Assembly (NCBI RefSeq): GCF_014217685.1
Contig: NZ_CP043653.1
Coordinates: 934,419 to 998,418 of the forward strand
DNA: 64,000 nucleotides
Direction: 5' to 3'
Source: Glaciihabitans sp. INWT7
GTDB taxonomy: Bacteria; Actinomycetota; Actinomycetes; Actinomycetales; Microbacteriaceae
This document shows positions 45,528-53,473 of this stretch, piece after piece. Below the pieces are notes generated by a model. The model ran no database searches. It had not been told where the DNA came from and worked only from the letters and a program-made list of their open reading frames with translations. How positions within the stretch are numbered: position 1 is the stretch's first letter; each line of letters begins with the position of its first letter. The translations under genes were made by a program, and so were the position numbers.

Positions 45528-46932
45528 GGGTCTGTCAGATTTCTTGTGTAACTGGTCATCGGCTAGTTGAGTCCTAGGCGGTCGCCGTAGGTCATTGCGA
45601 GGGTGTTAAGAATAGCTTTCCACCCGTTGATCTCGCCTGTCGGATTGGCCCGGTTGTGGCGTCGTTCGATGATCGCGAGATACATCACTTTCAGTGCGGA
45701 TTGTTCGTTGGGGAAGTGGCCGCGACGCCTGGTCGCGGCTCTGAATCTCGCGTTCAACGACTCGATCCCGTTTGTCGTATAGATGAGCTTCCTGATCTCT
45801 AACGGGTAGTCGAGAAACGGGGTGAACTCACCCCACGACCGCCGCCACATCGCGATCATCGCCGGGTAGATGGGTTCCCATTCCTTCGCAAACTCGTCGA
45901 AGCGTTGCTCTGCCGCCTTCACCGTCGGCGCCTGGTAGACCTGCTTCAACCTCTCCGCGATCGGTTTCCAATACTTCCTGGACGCGAACCGCAGGCTGTT
46001 GCGCACCAAATGCACGACACAGGTTTGAACGGTCGCCATCGGCCAGGTCGCGAGGATCGAGTCCGGCAGGCCCTTCAGCCCGTCACAACAGACGAACAGG
46101 ACATCGGCGACGCCGCGGTTCTTCAGCTCGGTGAGCATGTTCATCCATTGCTTCGATCCCTCACCACCGGTCGGTCCAACCCACATGCCCAGCACGTCGC
46201 GGTGGCCATCGAGGTCGATTCCGAGCGCCACATACACGGGTCGGTTGCCGACCTGCCCATCCCGAACCTTCATCACGATCGCGTCGATGAGGATCACTGG
46301 ATACACCGGATCCAGGGGCCTTGCCTGCCACACCTCCATGTCGGCCACGACCCGGTCGGTGACTTTCGACACCAGCTCCCGGGAGATATCTTGCCCATAC
46401 ACGTCGGAGAGGTGGGCCTGGATATCGCCGGTCGTGAGCCCTTTCGCATAAAGCGAGACGACGGCCTCATCGAAGCCCGCGATGCGACGCTGATATTTCG
46501 GCACGATCGCCGGCTCGAAAGTTCCCTGCCGATCCCTCGGAATCTGGACCGTCACTTCACCGATCTCGGTCCGCAACGTTTTCGGCGTCGACCCGTTCCT
46601 CGAGTTCTGCCCGTTGCGGCCGTCGAAGTCGTGCTTGTCATAACCCAGATGGTCAGACATCTCGACCTCAAGAGCTGTCTGCAACACCTGCCGGGTCAAC
46701 CCCGTCAGGAGCCCATTCGGCCCAGTCAACTCGATGCCCTGCCCCTTAGCCGACTCGACGAGCTCCGCCGCTAACGCGGCGAAATCGGTCTCCGCCGGCA
46801 ACGGCCGGCCCGTCTCAGGATCAAAGCGAAGATGCTTCTGAATATCTCTGCTCATGCGTCATTGTTCCCATCCCACAGCTCCCAGCCGCGGATGTCACGC
46901 CGAACCAATTACACAAGATTTCTTACAGACCC
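45528..46932 (-). mobile_element. IS256-family element ISa, copy 2, with 8-bp target duplication
   Basis: The same 1405-bp element as copy 1, in the same orientation. The sequence gaccagat occurs directly on both sides (45520-45527 and 46933-46940), a clean 8-bp duplication of ISc sequence. With copy 1 it brackets 36355-45527 as direct repeats. Confidence 0.93.
45563..46855 (-). CDS. IS256-family transposase (ISa copy 2)
   Basis: The 430-residue protein is identical to that of copy 1 as far as I can see, including the catalytic LIDAIVMKV, CCDGLKGLP and NGIESLNARF blocks. Identity of both copies implies very recent transposition or gene conversion. Confidence 0.93.
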   Translation of the reverse strand: MSRDIQKHLRFDPETGRPLPAETDFAALAAELVESAKGQGIELTGPNGLLTGLTRQVLQTALEVEMSDHLGYDKHDFDGRNGQNSRNGSTPKTLRTEIGEVTVQIPRDRQGTFEPAIVPKYQRRIAGFDEAVVSLYAKGLTTGDIQAHLSDVYGQDISRELVSKVTDRVVADMEVWQARPLDPVYPVILIDAIVMKVRDGQVGNRPVYVALGIDLDGHRDVLGMWVGPTGGEGSKQWMNMLTELKNRGVADVLFVCCDGLKGLPDSILATWPMATVQTCVVHLVRNSLRFASRKYWKPIAERLKQVYQAPTVKAAEQRFDEFAKEWEPIYPAMIAMWRRSWGEFTPFLDYPLEIRKLIYTTNGIESLNARFRAATRRRGHFPNEQSALKVMYLAIIERRHNRANPTGEINGWKAILNTLAMTYGDRLGLN

Positions 46933-46940
46933 GACCAGAT

Positions 46941-47742
46941 CTGTCGCCAAAGCTCTTTGGGGAACACGGTGAAGGCGAGGATGTCGGCTCGGGCGGCATC
47001 GAGGTGGGCGAACGCTTTCGGCAGTTTGTGCTCGAGGGCGTCGAGGACCCGGTCGAATTGGGCGTGCACCGACTCGGCATCGGGTTGGTCGTAAACACTG
47101 TGCAGGAGTGTTTTCACCCAGGGCCAGGAGCTCTTTGGGACGGTGCTCATCAGGTTCGCGGCGTAGTGGGTTCGGCAGCGTTGCCAGGCCGCCCCGGGCA
47201 GTGTCGCGGCGGTTGCTGCGACAAGGCCGGCGTGGGCGTCGGAGGTGACGAGTTTCACCCCGGCCAGGCCCCTGGCGGTGAGGTCGCGGAAGAACGCCAA
47301 CCATCCGGCCCCGTCCTCGGTGGTGGCGACTTGCAGGCCGAGGATTTCGCGGTGCCCGTCGCCGTTGACGCCGGTGGCGACCAGCACGGCGACGTTGACC
47401 ACCCGGCCGCCCTCACGGACTTTCATCGTGAGGGCGTCGCAGGCCACGAACGTGTAGGGGCCAGCATCCAACGGTCGGGAGCGGAACTCGGCAACGTGTT
47501 CGTCCAAATCGCGGGCCATCACCGAGACTTGCGATTTCGACAATGATGTGATGCCGAGGGAGTCGACAAGTTTCTCCATTCGCCTCGTCGAAACGCCGAG
47601 GAGGTAACAGGTCGCGACCACTGTCGTCAGGGCACGTTCGGCGCGGCGGCGTCGTTCCAGCAACCAGTCGGGGAAGTAGGTGCCCTGCCGCAGCTTCGGT
47701 ATCTGAACATCGATCGTGCCGGAGCGGGTGTCGAAATCGCGG
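46941..47742 (-). pseudogene. ISc transposase (IS256 family), N-terminal and catalytic fragment
   Basis: The minus strand encodes RDFDTRSGTIDVQIPKLRQGTYFPDWLLERRRRAE, then LGVSTRRMEKLVDSLGI, FVACDALTMKVREGG, LVTSDAHAGLVAA and FPKELWRQIWS. This is a mutator-type transposase cut at both ends: downstream by ISa copy 2 and upstream near 47743, where the Tn402/Tn552-like unit begins. The missing extreme N-terminus is not found beyond that transposon. Confidence 0.85.
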
Positions 47743-47781
47743 TGTGAGTCGCAGCGGTAAGTGGCGTGATTTCCGCACCGT

Positions 47782-48687
47782 TTAGTGGCCAATGAGCAGG
47801 GCTTCTCGGGCGGCGTCCACGACTTCGGGTGTGAGTGCATTGAGGTTGTTTAGCGCCTGGATTCGTTCGATTTGAGTGACCAGCCGGTCGACGAGGCGGA
47901 AGTTGCCGCCGGTGATCCGGACGACGGTAGCGATTGCTGTGGCGTGACCGATTCCGCCGTCAGTTGCCGTGTCGCTGGCGGGAAGCCGGCTGGTTAGGAC
48001 GGCGGTGAGTTCGTCTGGGGTGAGGGGCCGGTATTCGTGGGCGAAGCCGATGCGGCTGTAGAGCTGTGGGTAGCGGGCGAGGCGTTTCTCGATGCCTGGC
48101 ATGCCGATAAGGATGACGCCCATGTTATGGCGGTCGAAGTAGTCACGGACTTGCTCGAGGCCGGTTGTTTTGAGGCGGTCGGCTTCGTCGATGATGAGCA
48201 GTTCTGTGCGTCCGCTGGAGCGGGAGTCGGTGTGGACGTAGGGGTCGACGAGGCCGTGCTCGTGGTAGTCGATGGCGAACGAGATTCGTTGGCAAGCGGT
48301 GGGCAGGCCGCGGTCGATTTCCCGGATGGTTGCGGCAACGCTGGGTGTGAAGAAGGCGGTGTGGGCGTCGAGGACGCGCGCCGGGACGGGGCCAAGGTCA
48401 TCGTCGAAGATGTGCTGCCATTGTTCCCAGTCGTCGGCGCCGGCGTAGTGCCGCGCAGAGAGGGTCTTCCCCACACCGGGTGGGCCCCAGCAGAGACCGA
48501 TGTAGCGGTGAGCGCGGACGGTGTCCGCGAATTCCGTAAAGCGACGGTGTTCTCGCGTGGTCTGGAATGGGGGCAACCCGGTTTTCCGAACGGGGGTGGT
48601 GTTGACCTCACCAACTCTTTCGGTAAGGAACCGGCGGCCGTCGTCGTTGTTGCCGAGGATGCTGCGGCCGGACTCAGTCGGTGGCAT
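47782..48687 (-). CDS. AAA ATPase of a transposition module (TniB-like)
   Basis: A 301-residue ATPase with Walker A CWGPPGVGKTLSARHYAG, Walker B ELLIIDEADRLK and sensor motifs in MGVILIGMPGIEKRLARYPQ. It resembles TniB/TnsC target-selection ATPases, which activate the partner transposase and give target immunity. The ATG at 48687 overlaps the end of tniA; upstream in-frame codons lie inside tniA. Confidence 0.85.
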   Translation of the reverse strand: MPPTESGRSILGNNDDGRRFLTERVGEVNTTPVRKTGLPPFQTTREHRRFTEFADTVRAHRYIGLCWGPPGVGKTLSARHYAGADDWEQWQHIFDDDLGPVPARVLDAHTAFFTPSVAATIREIDRGLPTACQRISFAIDYHEHGLVDPYVHTDSRSSGRTELLIIDEADRLKTTGLEQVRDYFDRHNMGVILIGMPGIEKRLARYPQLYSRIGFAHEYRPLTPDELTAVLTSRLPASDTATDGGIGHATAIATVVRITGGNFRLVDRLVTQIERIQALNNLNALTPEVVDAAREALLIGH

Positions 48688-50116
48688 AGAGACGCAATCC
48701 TGATCGCGGAGCCGGTGCGGGCGGCGGCACGGGCTCAGGTTCGGTGTCTTCGGCGGGTGCATAGCGGGTGTCGTCCGGAAGGGCATCGGCGAGGCTCCGC
48801 CGTTGTCGAAGCTGCTTTTTCAGGTCTCGGCGGCGCCGCGCACGAACTGCTTGCAGTTCCTGAAGGGAGACGGAGTCGGCCGCAAGTTCCGGGGCGATGG
48901 CGCGGCAGAGGAAGCTGTCATCGAAGTAGACCCGAATCTCGGCGATGTCGCGCGGGTTGAACCTCACCGTGACGTTCTCGCCCACGTAGGCAGCAAGGAT
49001 CGGTGAGACATACCGGGTCGAGGCGAACTGGATGCCGTCGCGCTGCACCTTCCGTGTCGCCGTCGCAGTAAGAAGGAGAAGATCGAGGTCCTCCGGGTGG
49101 GCGGGGCTTCGTGGGATGAACCCGGACGCGGCCCACCGCTTCGAGGGCGCTTCGCCGGTTTGGGAGTGGGAACGTTGGTTGTAGTCGCTGACGATGAACT
49201 GTTCGAAGATCCCATCGAGTTGTCTCAGGGTCAGCGTCGGCGCACTGATGGGGTGCCCGCCCGTTCCGTGCGGAATATGGCCGGGGAGGTGCGGGAGCAG
49301 CTCGGTGGTGATGGTGCCGTAGAACCGTTCGATCTTGCCGCGGCCCTGCGGGACACCGATCCGGGAGTGGATAAGCCGGATGTGGGTATCGAGGCAGACG
49401 CGCTCCAGGCGGGCTGAGGTGAAATCCGATCCGTGGTCGCTGTAAAGCACATCGGGCAGGCCGCAGATGGGCCACGCCGGGTTTGTCTTCCGGTTGACAG
49501 CCTGATGCAGGGCAAGCGCAGTCTGCTCCGCTGTCGGGGCGCCGATGAAGACGGTGTAGCCGGCGACACCGCGGGAGTGGTCGTCCAGAACGATGGTCAA
49601 CCAGGGCCTCACCGGACTGCCTGCCTTATCGAGGATGGCGATGTCGAGGAGGGTGTGGTCGACTTGCCATTGCTCGTTCGGGCGCCCCGCATTGCGGCGG
49701 AAGACTACCTCGAACCGGTCCCTGTATGCGGCGTCGCCGTGCTGGGCGAGGGTGCGAAGACCCGGGTCAAGAGCTGCGATCACTGCGCGGACGCTGCTGT
49801 AGCTCAGTCCAGGAAGGCTCCGGTCTTGGGCGATGTCGCTGACCCGGCGATGAATGAACGCCGCGGTAGGTTCCGGCCGGCGCAGCGCCAGAGCTTCGAT
49901 CACCTCGACCAGCTCGGCCGCGATCCGCCTCGTACCACGGTCGACCCGGCGGGAACGCTCCAGCCCATGAGAGGTGGGATCGTTTCGGTCCTTGCTCGCC
50001 CACCGAGTGAGCGTGCGAACCGGCACCCCCGACACGGCGGCGATCCGGGTCCAGGGGGTTCCGTCATCGTGTTGGCGTAGGAGGGCAAGTTTCGTCTCGA
50101 CCGTTCTCTGCACCAC
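48674..50116 (-). CDS. DDE transposase with Mu-type C-terminal domain (TniA-like)
   Basis: A 480-residue transposase, the same length as the Tn552 protein. An N-terminal helix-turn-helix (TPWTRIAAVSGVPVRTLTRWAS) is followed by the rve core: QWQVDHTLLDIAIL, LYSDHGSDFTSARL and the glutamate in GVPQGRGKIERFYG. The Mu C-terminal barrel follows (VQRDGIQFASTRYVSPILAAYVGENVTVRFNP). The tail is proline-rich. It is co-directional with tniB (14-base overlap) and 14 bases after the resolvase gene. Confidence 0.9.
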   Translation of the reverse strand: MVQRTVETKLALLRQHDDGTPWTRIAAVSGVPVRTLTRWASKDRNDPTSHGLERSRRVDRGTRRIAAELVEVIEALALRRPEPTAAFIHRRVSDIAQDRSLPGLSYSSVRAVIAALDPGLRTLAQHGDAAYRDRFEVVFRRNAGRPNEQWQVDHTLLDIAILDKAGSPVRPWLTIVLDDHSRGVAGYTVFIGAPTAEQTALALHQAVNRKTNPAWPICGLPDVLYSDHGSDFTSARLERVCLDTHIRLIHSRIGVPQGRGKIERFYGTITTELLPHLPGHIPHGTGGHPISAPTLTLRQLDGIFEQFIVSDYNQRSHSQTGEAPSKRWAASGFIPRSPAHPEDLDLLLLTATATRKVQRDGIQFASTRYVSPILAAYVGENVTVRFNPRDIAEIRVYFDDSFLCRAIAPELAADSVSLQELQAVRARRRRDLKKQLRQRRSLADALPDDTRYAPAEDTEPEPVPPPAPAPRSGLRLYATD

Positions 50117-50129
50117 GGGAAATCATCGC

Positions 50130-50696
50130 CTATGCGGGGCTGACATCGTCGCCGAGGTGCCGGTAGATTGTGCCGCGCGAAACCCCGAATGTCTCTGCAA
50201 TCTGCTGCACCGTGTACGTCTTCTCGTCATACATCGCTCGCGCCTGCCGGGCCTTCGTGACCGTCATCTTCGAGCGACCGCCGCCTTTCCGGCCGCGGGC
50301 CCTAGCCGCTGCTAATCCGTCTTTGGTGCGTTCGACGATGAGATCGTGCTCAAACTCCGCGATCGCGGCAAGCATGTGGAAGAACAACCGCCCGCCTGGA
50401 GTTGTCGTATCAATTCCTTGGGACAGGGCCTTCAGCCCGACACCTCGCTGCTCGAGCCCGTCGACTACCTCTTTCAGGTTGCGGACAGAACGCCCGAGCC
50501 GGTCAAGTTTTGTGACAACAAGAGTGTCGCCATCCCGGAGGTAGTCAAGCGCATCATCCAAGGCCGGTCGTTTCGCCAGAACCCCAGAGGCATGCTCGAC
50601 GAACACCTTCTCGCATGCAGCGGCTTCGAGGGCATCCGTTTGCGCGTCGAGATTCTGCTCTCGAGTCGAGACGCGTGCGTAACCAACAGATGCCAT
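50130..50696 (-). CDS. Serine resolvase/invertase (TniR/Tn3-type)
   Basis: A 188-residue small serine recombinase: SVGYARVSTREQNLDAQ with the catalytic serine, LVVTKLDRLGRSVRNLKEVV, GGRLFFHMLAAIAEFEHDLIVERTKDGL and a C-terminal helix-turn-helix YTVQQIAETFGVSRGTIYRHL. ATG 50696 begins the conserved part; a longer frame upstream is unsupported. It would resolve cointegrates made by TniA at a res site just upstream, where a palindrome is found. Confidence 0.92.
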   Translation of the reverse strand: MASVGYARVSTREQNLDAQTDALEAAACEKVFVEHASGVLAKRPALDDALDYLRDGDTLVVTKLDRLGRSVRNLKEVVDGLEQRGVGLKALSQGIDTTTPGGRLFFHMLAAIAEFEHDLIVERTKDGLAAARARGRKGGGRSKMTVTKARQARAMYDEKTYTVQQIAETFGVSRGTIYRHLGDDVSPA

Positions 50697-50705
50697 AGCC
50701 AAACT

Positions 50706-50720
50706 GTACCTCTGAGGTAC
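50706..50720. promoter_or_regulatory. Palindrome GTACCTC-T-GAGGTAC before the resolvase gene
   Basis: A perfect 15-base palindrome lies ten bases upstream of the resolvase ATG, with another GTAC-containing half (ccagtac) 8-10 bases further on. It may be a res subsite or the resolvase operator. Confidence 0.45.
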
Positions 50721-50991
50721 CTTCCAGTACATAGGTCTCGGACACGGACAATAGAACACAACACGACGATTCGGCGTCTCCGTAACCAAGGTGTCTCGTG
50801 GACGGTCGTTCCCGGACAACCTGCGTGAGTAAGAGAGCGTTGCGTCGAGCCCACGGCGGCAGACTTTCAACCCTGCGGGAACGACAGGCTTTCACGTTCA
50901 CGCCCAAGCTTAAAAGGTGACAGTAGGCCCGCAATTGCAACGCGTTCCTGCCCATCCTCGTCGGACATATATTTGCCTTGTGCACATTGCT

Positions 50992-51321
50992 ATGGGTGGG
51001 AAAAGCGATCGAGAACATTTCGACCCTCTGGCGCTTGGGCTCGCAGATATTTTCCAAAGATGGGACCCGATAGGTGTTTTCTGCGGCGAAACCCCAAGCG
51101 ACGATCCGACCGAATATGACGACCTGGTCATACCGACACTGTGGATGCTCAAATCCGGCGTGGGTGTAGTTCGACTTACCCGAGAACTTCGGCAGGTGCT
51201 CATCACCGACTACGGATTATCAGATCCCCCATCGACGTTCGGGGTAGCCCGCGCATGTGTCGCCTGGTGGAAGGCATCAAAGAATGTTCAACGCTCGGAG
51301 AGTTCCTCGCCCGGACTGTGA
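50992..51321 (+). CDS. Small hypothetical protein, DUF1871-like
   Basis: A 109-residue acidic protein. The segment ADIFQRWDPIGVFCGETPSDDPTEYDDLVIPTLWML has the WDPIGV...EYD pattern of small DUF1871/immunity-like proteins, which often sit next to toxins. No toxin gene is recognised nearby. It is the only plus-strand gene in the transposon cargo. Confidence 0.5.
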   Translation: MGGKSDREHFDPLALGLADIFQRWDPIGVFCGETPSDDPTEYDDLVIPTLWMLKSGVGVVRLTRELRQVLITDYGLSDPPSTFGVARACVAWWKASKNVQRSESSSPGL

Positions 51322-51387
51322 AGGTTTAGGACGCGCGCTACTCAGTTCCGCGTATCAGGAGAACGGTGACTGGGTTGCTCGCGCTCC

Positions 51388-51639
51388 TCAGCTATCGGGG
51401 ATGAGGGCGAAGTCGGCGTGCTGTTCGAAACCATCGGGGTACAGGTCTGCGTCCACCTCTACATGCTCAATTCGGAATTGGTGACGAAAGCGGCGAAATC
51501 CAGGCGCGAGCCGAAGATCCCGGATGGCCCGGCGGGCTGCACTCTCGGACGCGAAGAGCCCGATGTGTTTGACATCAACAAGAGGCCACGATCTGTGGTC
51601 GCCACGCGGCCGCAGATGGGAGACGGAGTACAAAATCAC
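51388..51639 (-). CDS. DUF7336-like small protein, second paralogue
   Basis: An 83-residue protein: ILYSVSHLRPRGDHRSW, then VKHIGLFASESAARRAIRDLRLAPGF and the tail IEHVEVDADLYPDGF. This follows the pattern of DUF7336-like proteins of unknown function. The GTG start at 51639 overlaps the stop of the upstream paralogue (GTGA) and has AAGGGA before it, so the two are translationally coupled. Confidence 0.6.
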   Translation of the reverse strand: MILYSVSHLRPRGDHRSWPLVDVKHIGLFASESAARRAIRDLRLAPGFRRFRHQFRIEHVEVDADLYPDGFEQHADFALIPDS

Positions 51640-51935
51640 TCTTCTGTCCCTTCTGAATTGTGCGAAAAGAAGCCTCCGCCCCAAGAGGCGTAGTCAATTT
51701 CGATGCGATCAATGACAAGGCCGTCGACGTCGTCAACATTTCTCAACTCACCATTGAACCCGGGAAGCTTGGCTGACCGGGTCAAAGCCTCTTCAGCTCG
51801 GCTTTGTGATGAGTAGACACCAAGTAGGCGAGGGAACTCAACCTGCTCGTATCCGTTCACCGTTGCCGAGTAGTTGTGCCACAGAGCATAGGCATAAGCC
51901 GGGAGTTCATCTTGCGCCCCATGTTCGTCAGTCAT
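51636..51935 (-). CDS. DUF7336-like small protein, first paralogue
   Basis: A 99-residue acidic protein with AYALWHNYSATVNG, LLGVYSSQSRAEEALTRSAKLPGF and LVIDRIEIDYASWGGGF, the same order of blocks as its downstream neighbour. Tandem, diverged copies of such small proteins are common for immunity proteins, but the partner toxin is not visible. Confidence 0.6.
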   Translation of the reverse strand: MTDEHGAQDELPAYAYALWHNYSATVNGYEQVEFPRLLGVYSSQSRAEEALTRSAKLPGFNGELRNVDDVDGLVIDRIEIDYASWGGGFFSHNSEGTEE

Positions 51936-52001
51936 TCAGAGCTGCTCCCACTTCACCGTTCTGCAGAGGACACCGTATTCACCCAGTACGCAGCACGTTC
52001 A

Positions 52002-52334
52002 TCAGTACGCCCGCGACGTGCCCTCAAGATAGTCGCGAAGATCTGCAAGTGGGAGTGGCACGGACCCTTCGTCGGGCAAAAAGTTACGGACGAAAACGCC
52101 ACCGTTTGGATCGTTGGCTGCTGCGTCAATTCCTATGCCCAGAGGACGGAAGTCGGAGACGATGTGCGGATCGCGTGCCCCGAGCTCCCGAGCGCGCCGA
52201 AGAGCATCGCCCTTGCCAGCAGCGACGAGCCACAACGTGGCGCGTCTCGGTTCGAACAAAGCAAACATGACAACGCGGCGGCCATCACGGAGTAAGTAGC
52301 TGTACTGCTCGAACGGCTTCTTCTTCGACGACAC
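52002..52334 (-). CDS. Hypothetical protein in transposon cargo
   Basis: A 110-residue protein starting with GTG (SSKKKPFEQYSYLLRDGRRVVMFALFEPRRATLWLVAAGKGDAL...). The middle is beta-rich and ends GVFVRNFLPDEGSVPLPLADLRDYL. A GTAGGG lies about nine bases upstream. No known family. It lies just inside the proposed right end of the transposon. Confidence 0.5.
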   Translation of the reverse strand: MSSKKKPFEQYSYLLRDGRRVVMFALFEPRRATLWLVAAGKGDALRRARELGARDPHIVSDFRPLGIGIDAAANDPNGGVFVRNFLPDEGSVPLPLADLRDYLEGTSRAY

Positions 52335-52489
52335 AAGCAGACCCTACCGTCGGCAAGAGAAGCTCGATACGTAAACGGCATTCGGATTGCTCGAATCCGC
52401 GACCGCCCACGCCATTTATCTCTGCCATAAGCCAGCCATTAACCGTCACCATTCACAGCTGAGCGGGGGTAATCCCGTCTTATAACGCG

Positions 52490-52537
52490 TCTCATAAGTA
52501 ATCGCTAAGCTCGACGTAGTAGTAATCCCTTATGAGA
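52490..52537. promoter_or_regulatory. Inverted and direct repeats before a resolvase gene
   Basis: TCTCATAAG (52490-52498) and CTTATGAGA (52529-52537) form a perfect 9-bp inverted repeat. The motif GTAATCCC occurs at 52470 and again at 52522. The arrangement directly before the resolvase start suggests operator or res subsites. Confidence 0.45.
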
Positions 52538-52549
52538 CACAGGAGTCGA

Positions 52550-53215
52550 GTGACGAAGCACATCGGTTACGCACGGGTTTCAACTCGCGCGCAAGACAGC
52601 GACCGCCAAATAGTTGATCTGAAGGACCCCATGCTCGGGAAAGTGCGCGCCGACGATCTCTACATCGATCACGGCGTCTCAGGTGCCAGGGAGACAAGGC
52701 CGGCTCTAGATCAAGCCCTTGCCGCGCTAGAGGCAGGTGACACTCTGGTCGTGGCCACGCTGGATCGCCTCGGAAGATCGACCGAGAACATGCTGAGGCT
52801 CGCGGCCGATCTGCGTAATCGCGGGGTGGCCCTGAAAGTCCTCAACCTTGGCGGCGAAGCAATTGATACAAGTACGCCGACCGGGAGCATGCTGTTCACC
52901 GTGATGGTCGCTCTTGCTCAAATGGAACTCGACATCAAGAAGGAGCGTGCACTGGACTCCGTGTCCAAGAGGCGGGCAGCGGGCAAGGATCTCGGTGGAC
53001 GCAGGGCAAAGTTCAGTGAGGGCCTGATCCAAATGGCACGCCAACAGATCGACGCTGGAGGTTCGCCGTCGCAGGTTGCCCGGGATCTGGGGATGTCCCG
53101 AGCCACGCTCCACCGCCGGTTGCAACAGAATGCAGAGTCCGTCGATCTCCGGCTAGGCGAACCCCCGGCCGTGTTACCTAGGAAGAGGGAAGCGCGGAAG
53201 GGTGGGCTCAAATAG
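52550..53215 (+). CDS. Serine recombinase (resolvase/invertase family)
   Basis: A 221-residue protein from the GTG at 52550: HIGYARVSTRAQDSDRQ with the catalytic serine, VVATLDRLGRSTENMLRLA, MLFTVMVALAQMELDIKKER and a C-terminal helix-turn-helix GSPSQVARDLGMSRATLHRRL. AGGAG precedes the GTG by four bases; ATG 52532 is an alternative start inside the inverted repeat. It differs clearly from the TniR-like protein. It ends before a strong terminator. Confidence 0.88.
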   Translation: MTKHIGYARVSTRAQDSDRQIVDLKDPMLGKVRADDLYIDHGVSGARETRPALDQALAALEAGDTLVVATLDRLGRSTENMLRLAADLRNRGVALKVLNLGGEAIDTSTPTGSMLFTVMVALAQMELDIKKERALDSVSKRRAAGKDLGGRRAKFSEGLIQMARQQIDAGGSPSQVARDLGMSRATLHRRLQQNAESVDLRLGEPPAVLPRKREARKGGLK

Positions 53216-53241
53216 GGAATCTTTGCCCTCTAGGCAGAGAA

Positions 53242-53279
53242 AAGGCCCCTCACGTTTGTGCTCTCCCGTGAGGGGCCTT
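53242..53279. terminator. Strong hairpin terminator after the resolvase gene
   Basis: A perfect 13-bp stem, AAGGCCCCTCACG and CGTGAGGGGCCTT, around a 12-base loop. It is preceded by A residues on one strand, so it may act in both directions, ending both the resolvase and the opposite small gene. Confidence 0.85.
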
Positions 53280-53286
53280 GCTCGTT

Positions 53287-53314
53287 AGAAATAGCTTGCT
53301 TGCTAGCTATTTCT
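53287..53314. terminator. Hairpin overlapping the end of an 18-codon gene
   Basis: A perfect 10-bp stem, AGAAATAGCT and AGCTATTTCT, with an 8-base loop. The TAG stop of the small minus-strand gene lies in the right arm. It could terminate or protect that short message. Confidence 0.55.
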
Positions 53315-53363
53315 TGCCGCCCTTGGGGGCGCCCGAGGGTCCCTCGCTTTTCGCCTTGGCCAT
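53307..53363 (-). CDS. 18-residue basic peptide gene
   Basis: The minus strand encodes MAKAKSEGPSGAPKGGKK and a TAG stop. AGAGGAGA lies six bases before the ATG, a near-ideal ribosome binding site. The peptide is lysine- and glycine-rich. The gene is framed by two hairpins. Such a strong site before an 18-codon frame is unlikely by chance. Function unknown. Confidence 0.55.
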   Translation of the reverse strand: MAKAKSEGPSGAPKGGKK

Positions 53364-53473
53364 GATGTCTCCTCTGTTTGCTTACCGATGCGACGAACTC
53401 TTTTCGTCTAGCTCAAGTTTATCAGGAAACATCCAGCGAACTATAAGAAACGGACTCGCGGGATAGAGCGTAC

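Larger units (their letters stand above)
47743..52457 (-). mobile_element. Tn402/Tn552-like transposon with cargo (proposed borders)
   Basis: The left end reads TGTGAGTCGCAGCGGTAAGT inward from 47743. The complement of the proposed right end at 52457 reads TGTGAATGGTGACGGTTAAT. About 16 of 24 bases match, and each end carries further copies of a TTAxTGGC-like motif, as expected for TniA-type ends with repeated binding sites. Inside are tniB, tniA, a resolvase and four small genes. Flanking bases do not show a clear 5-bp duplication, so the borders are a proposal. Confidence 0.5.

Noticed and set aside
51876-52295. Plus-strand frame of 139 codons over the cargo genes
   Set aside because: It overlaps two minus-strand genes with better start sites and has no recognisable motif.
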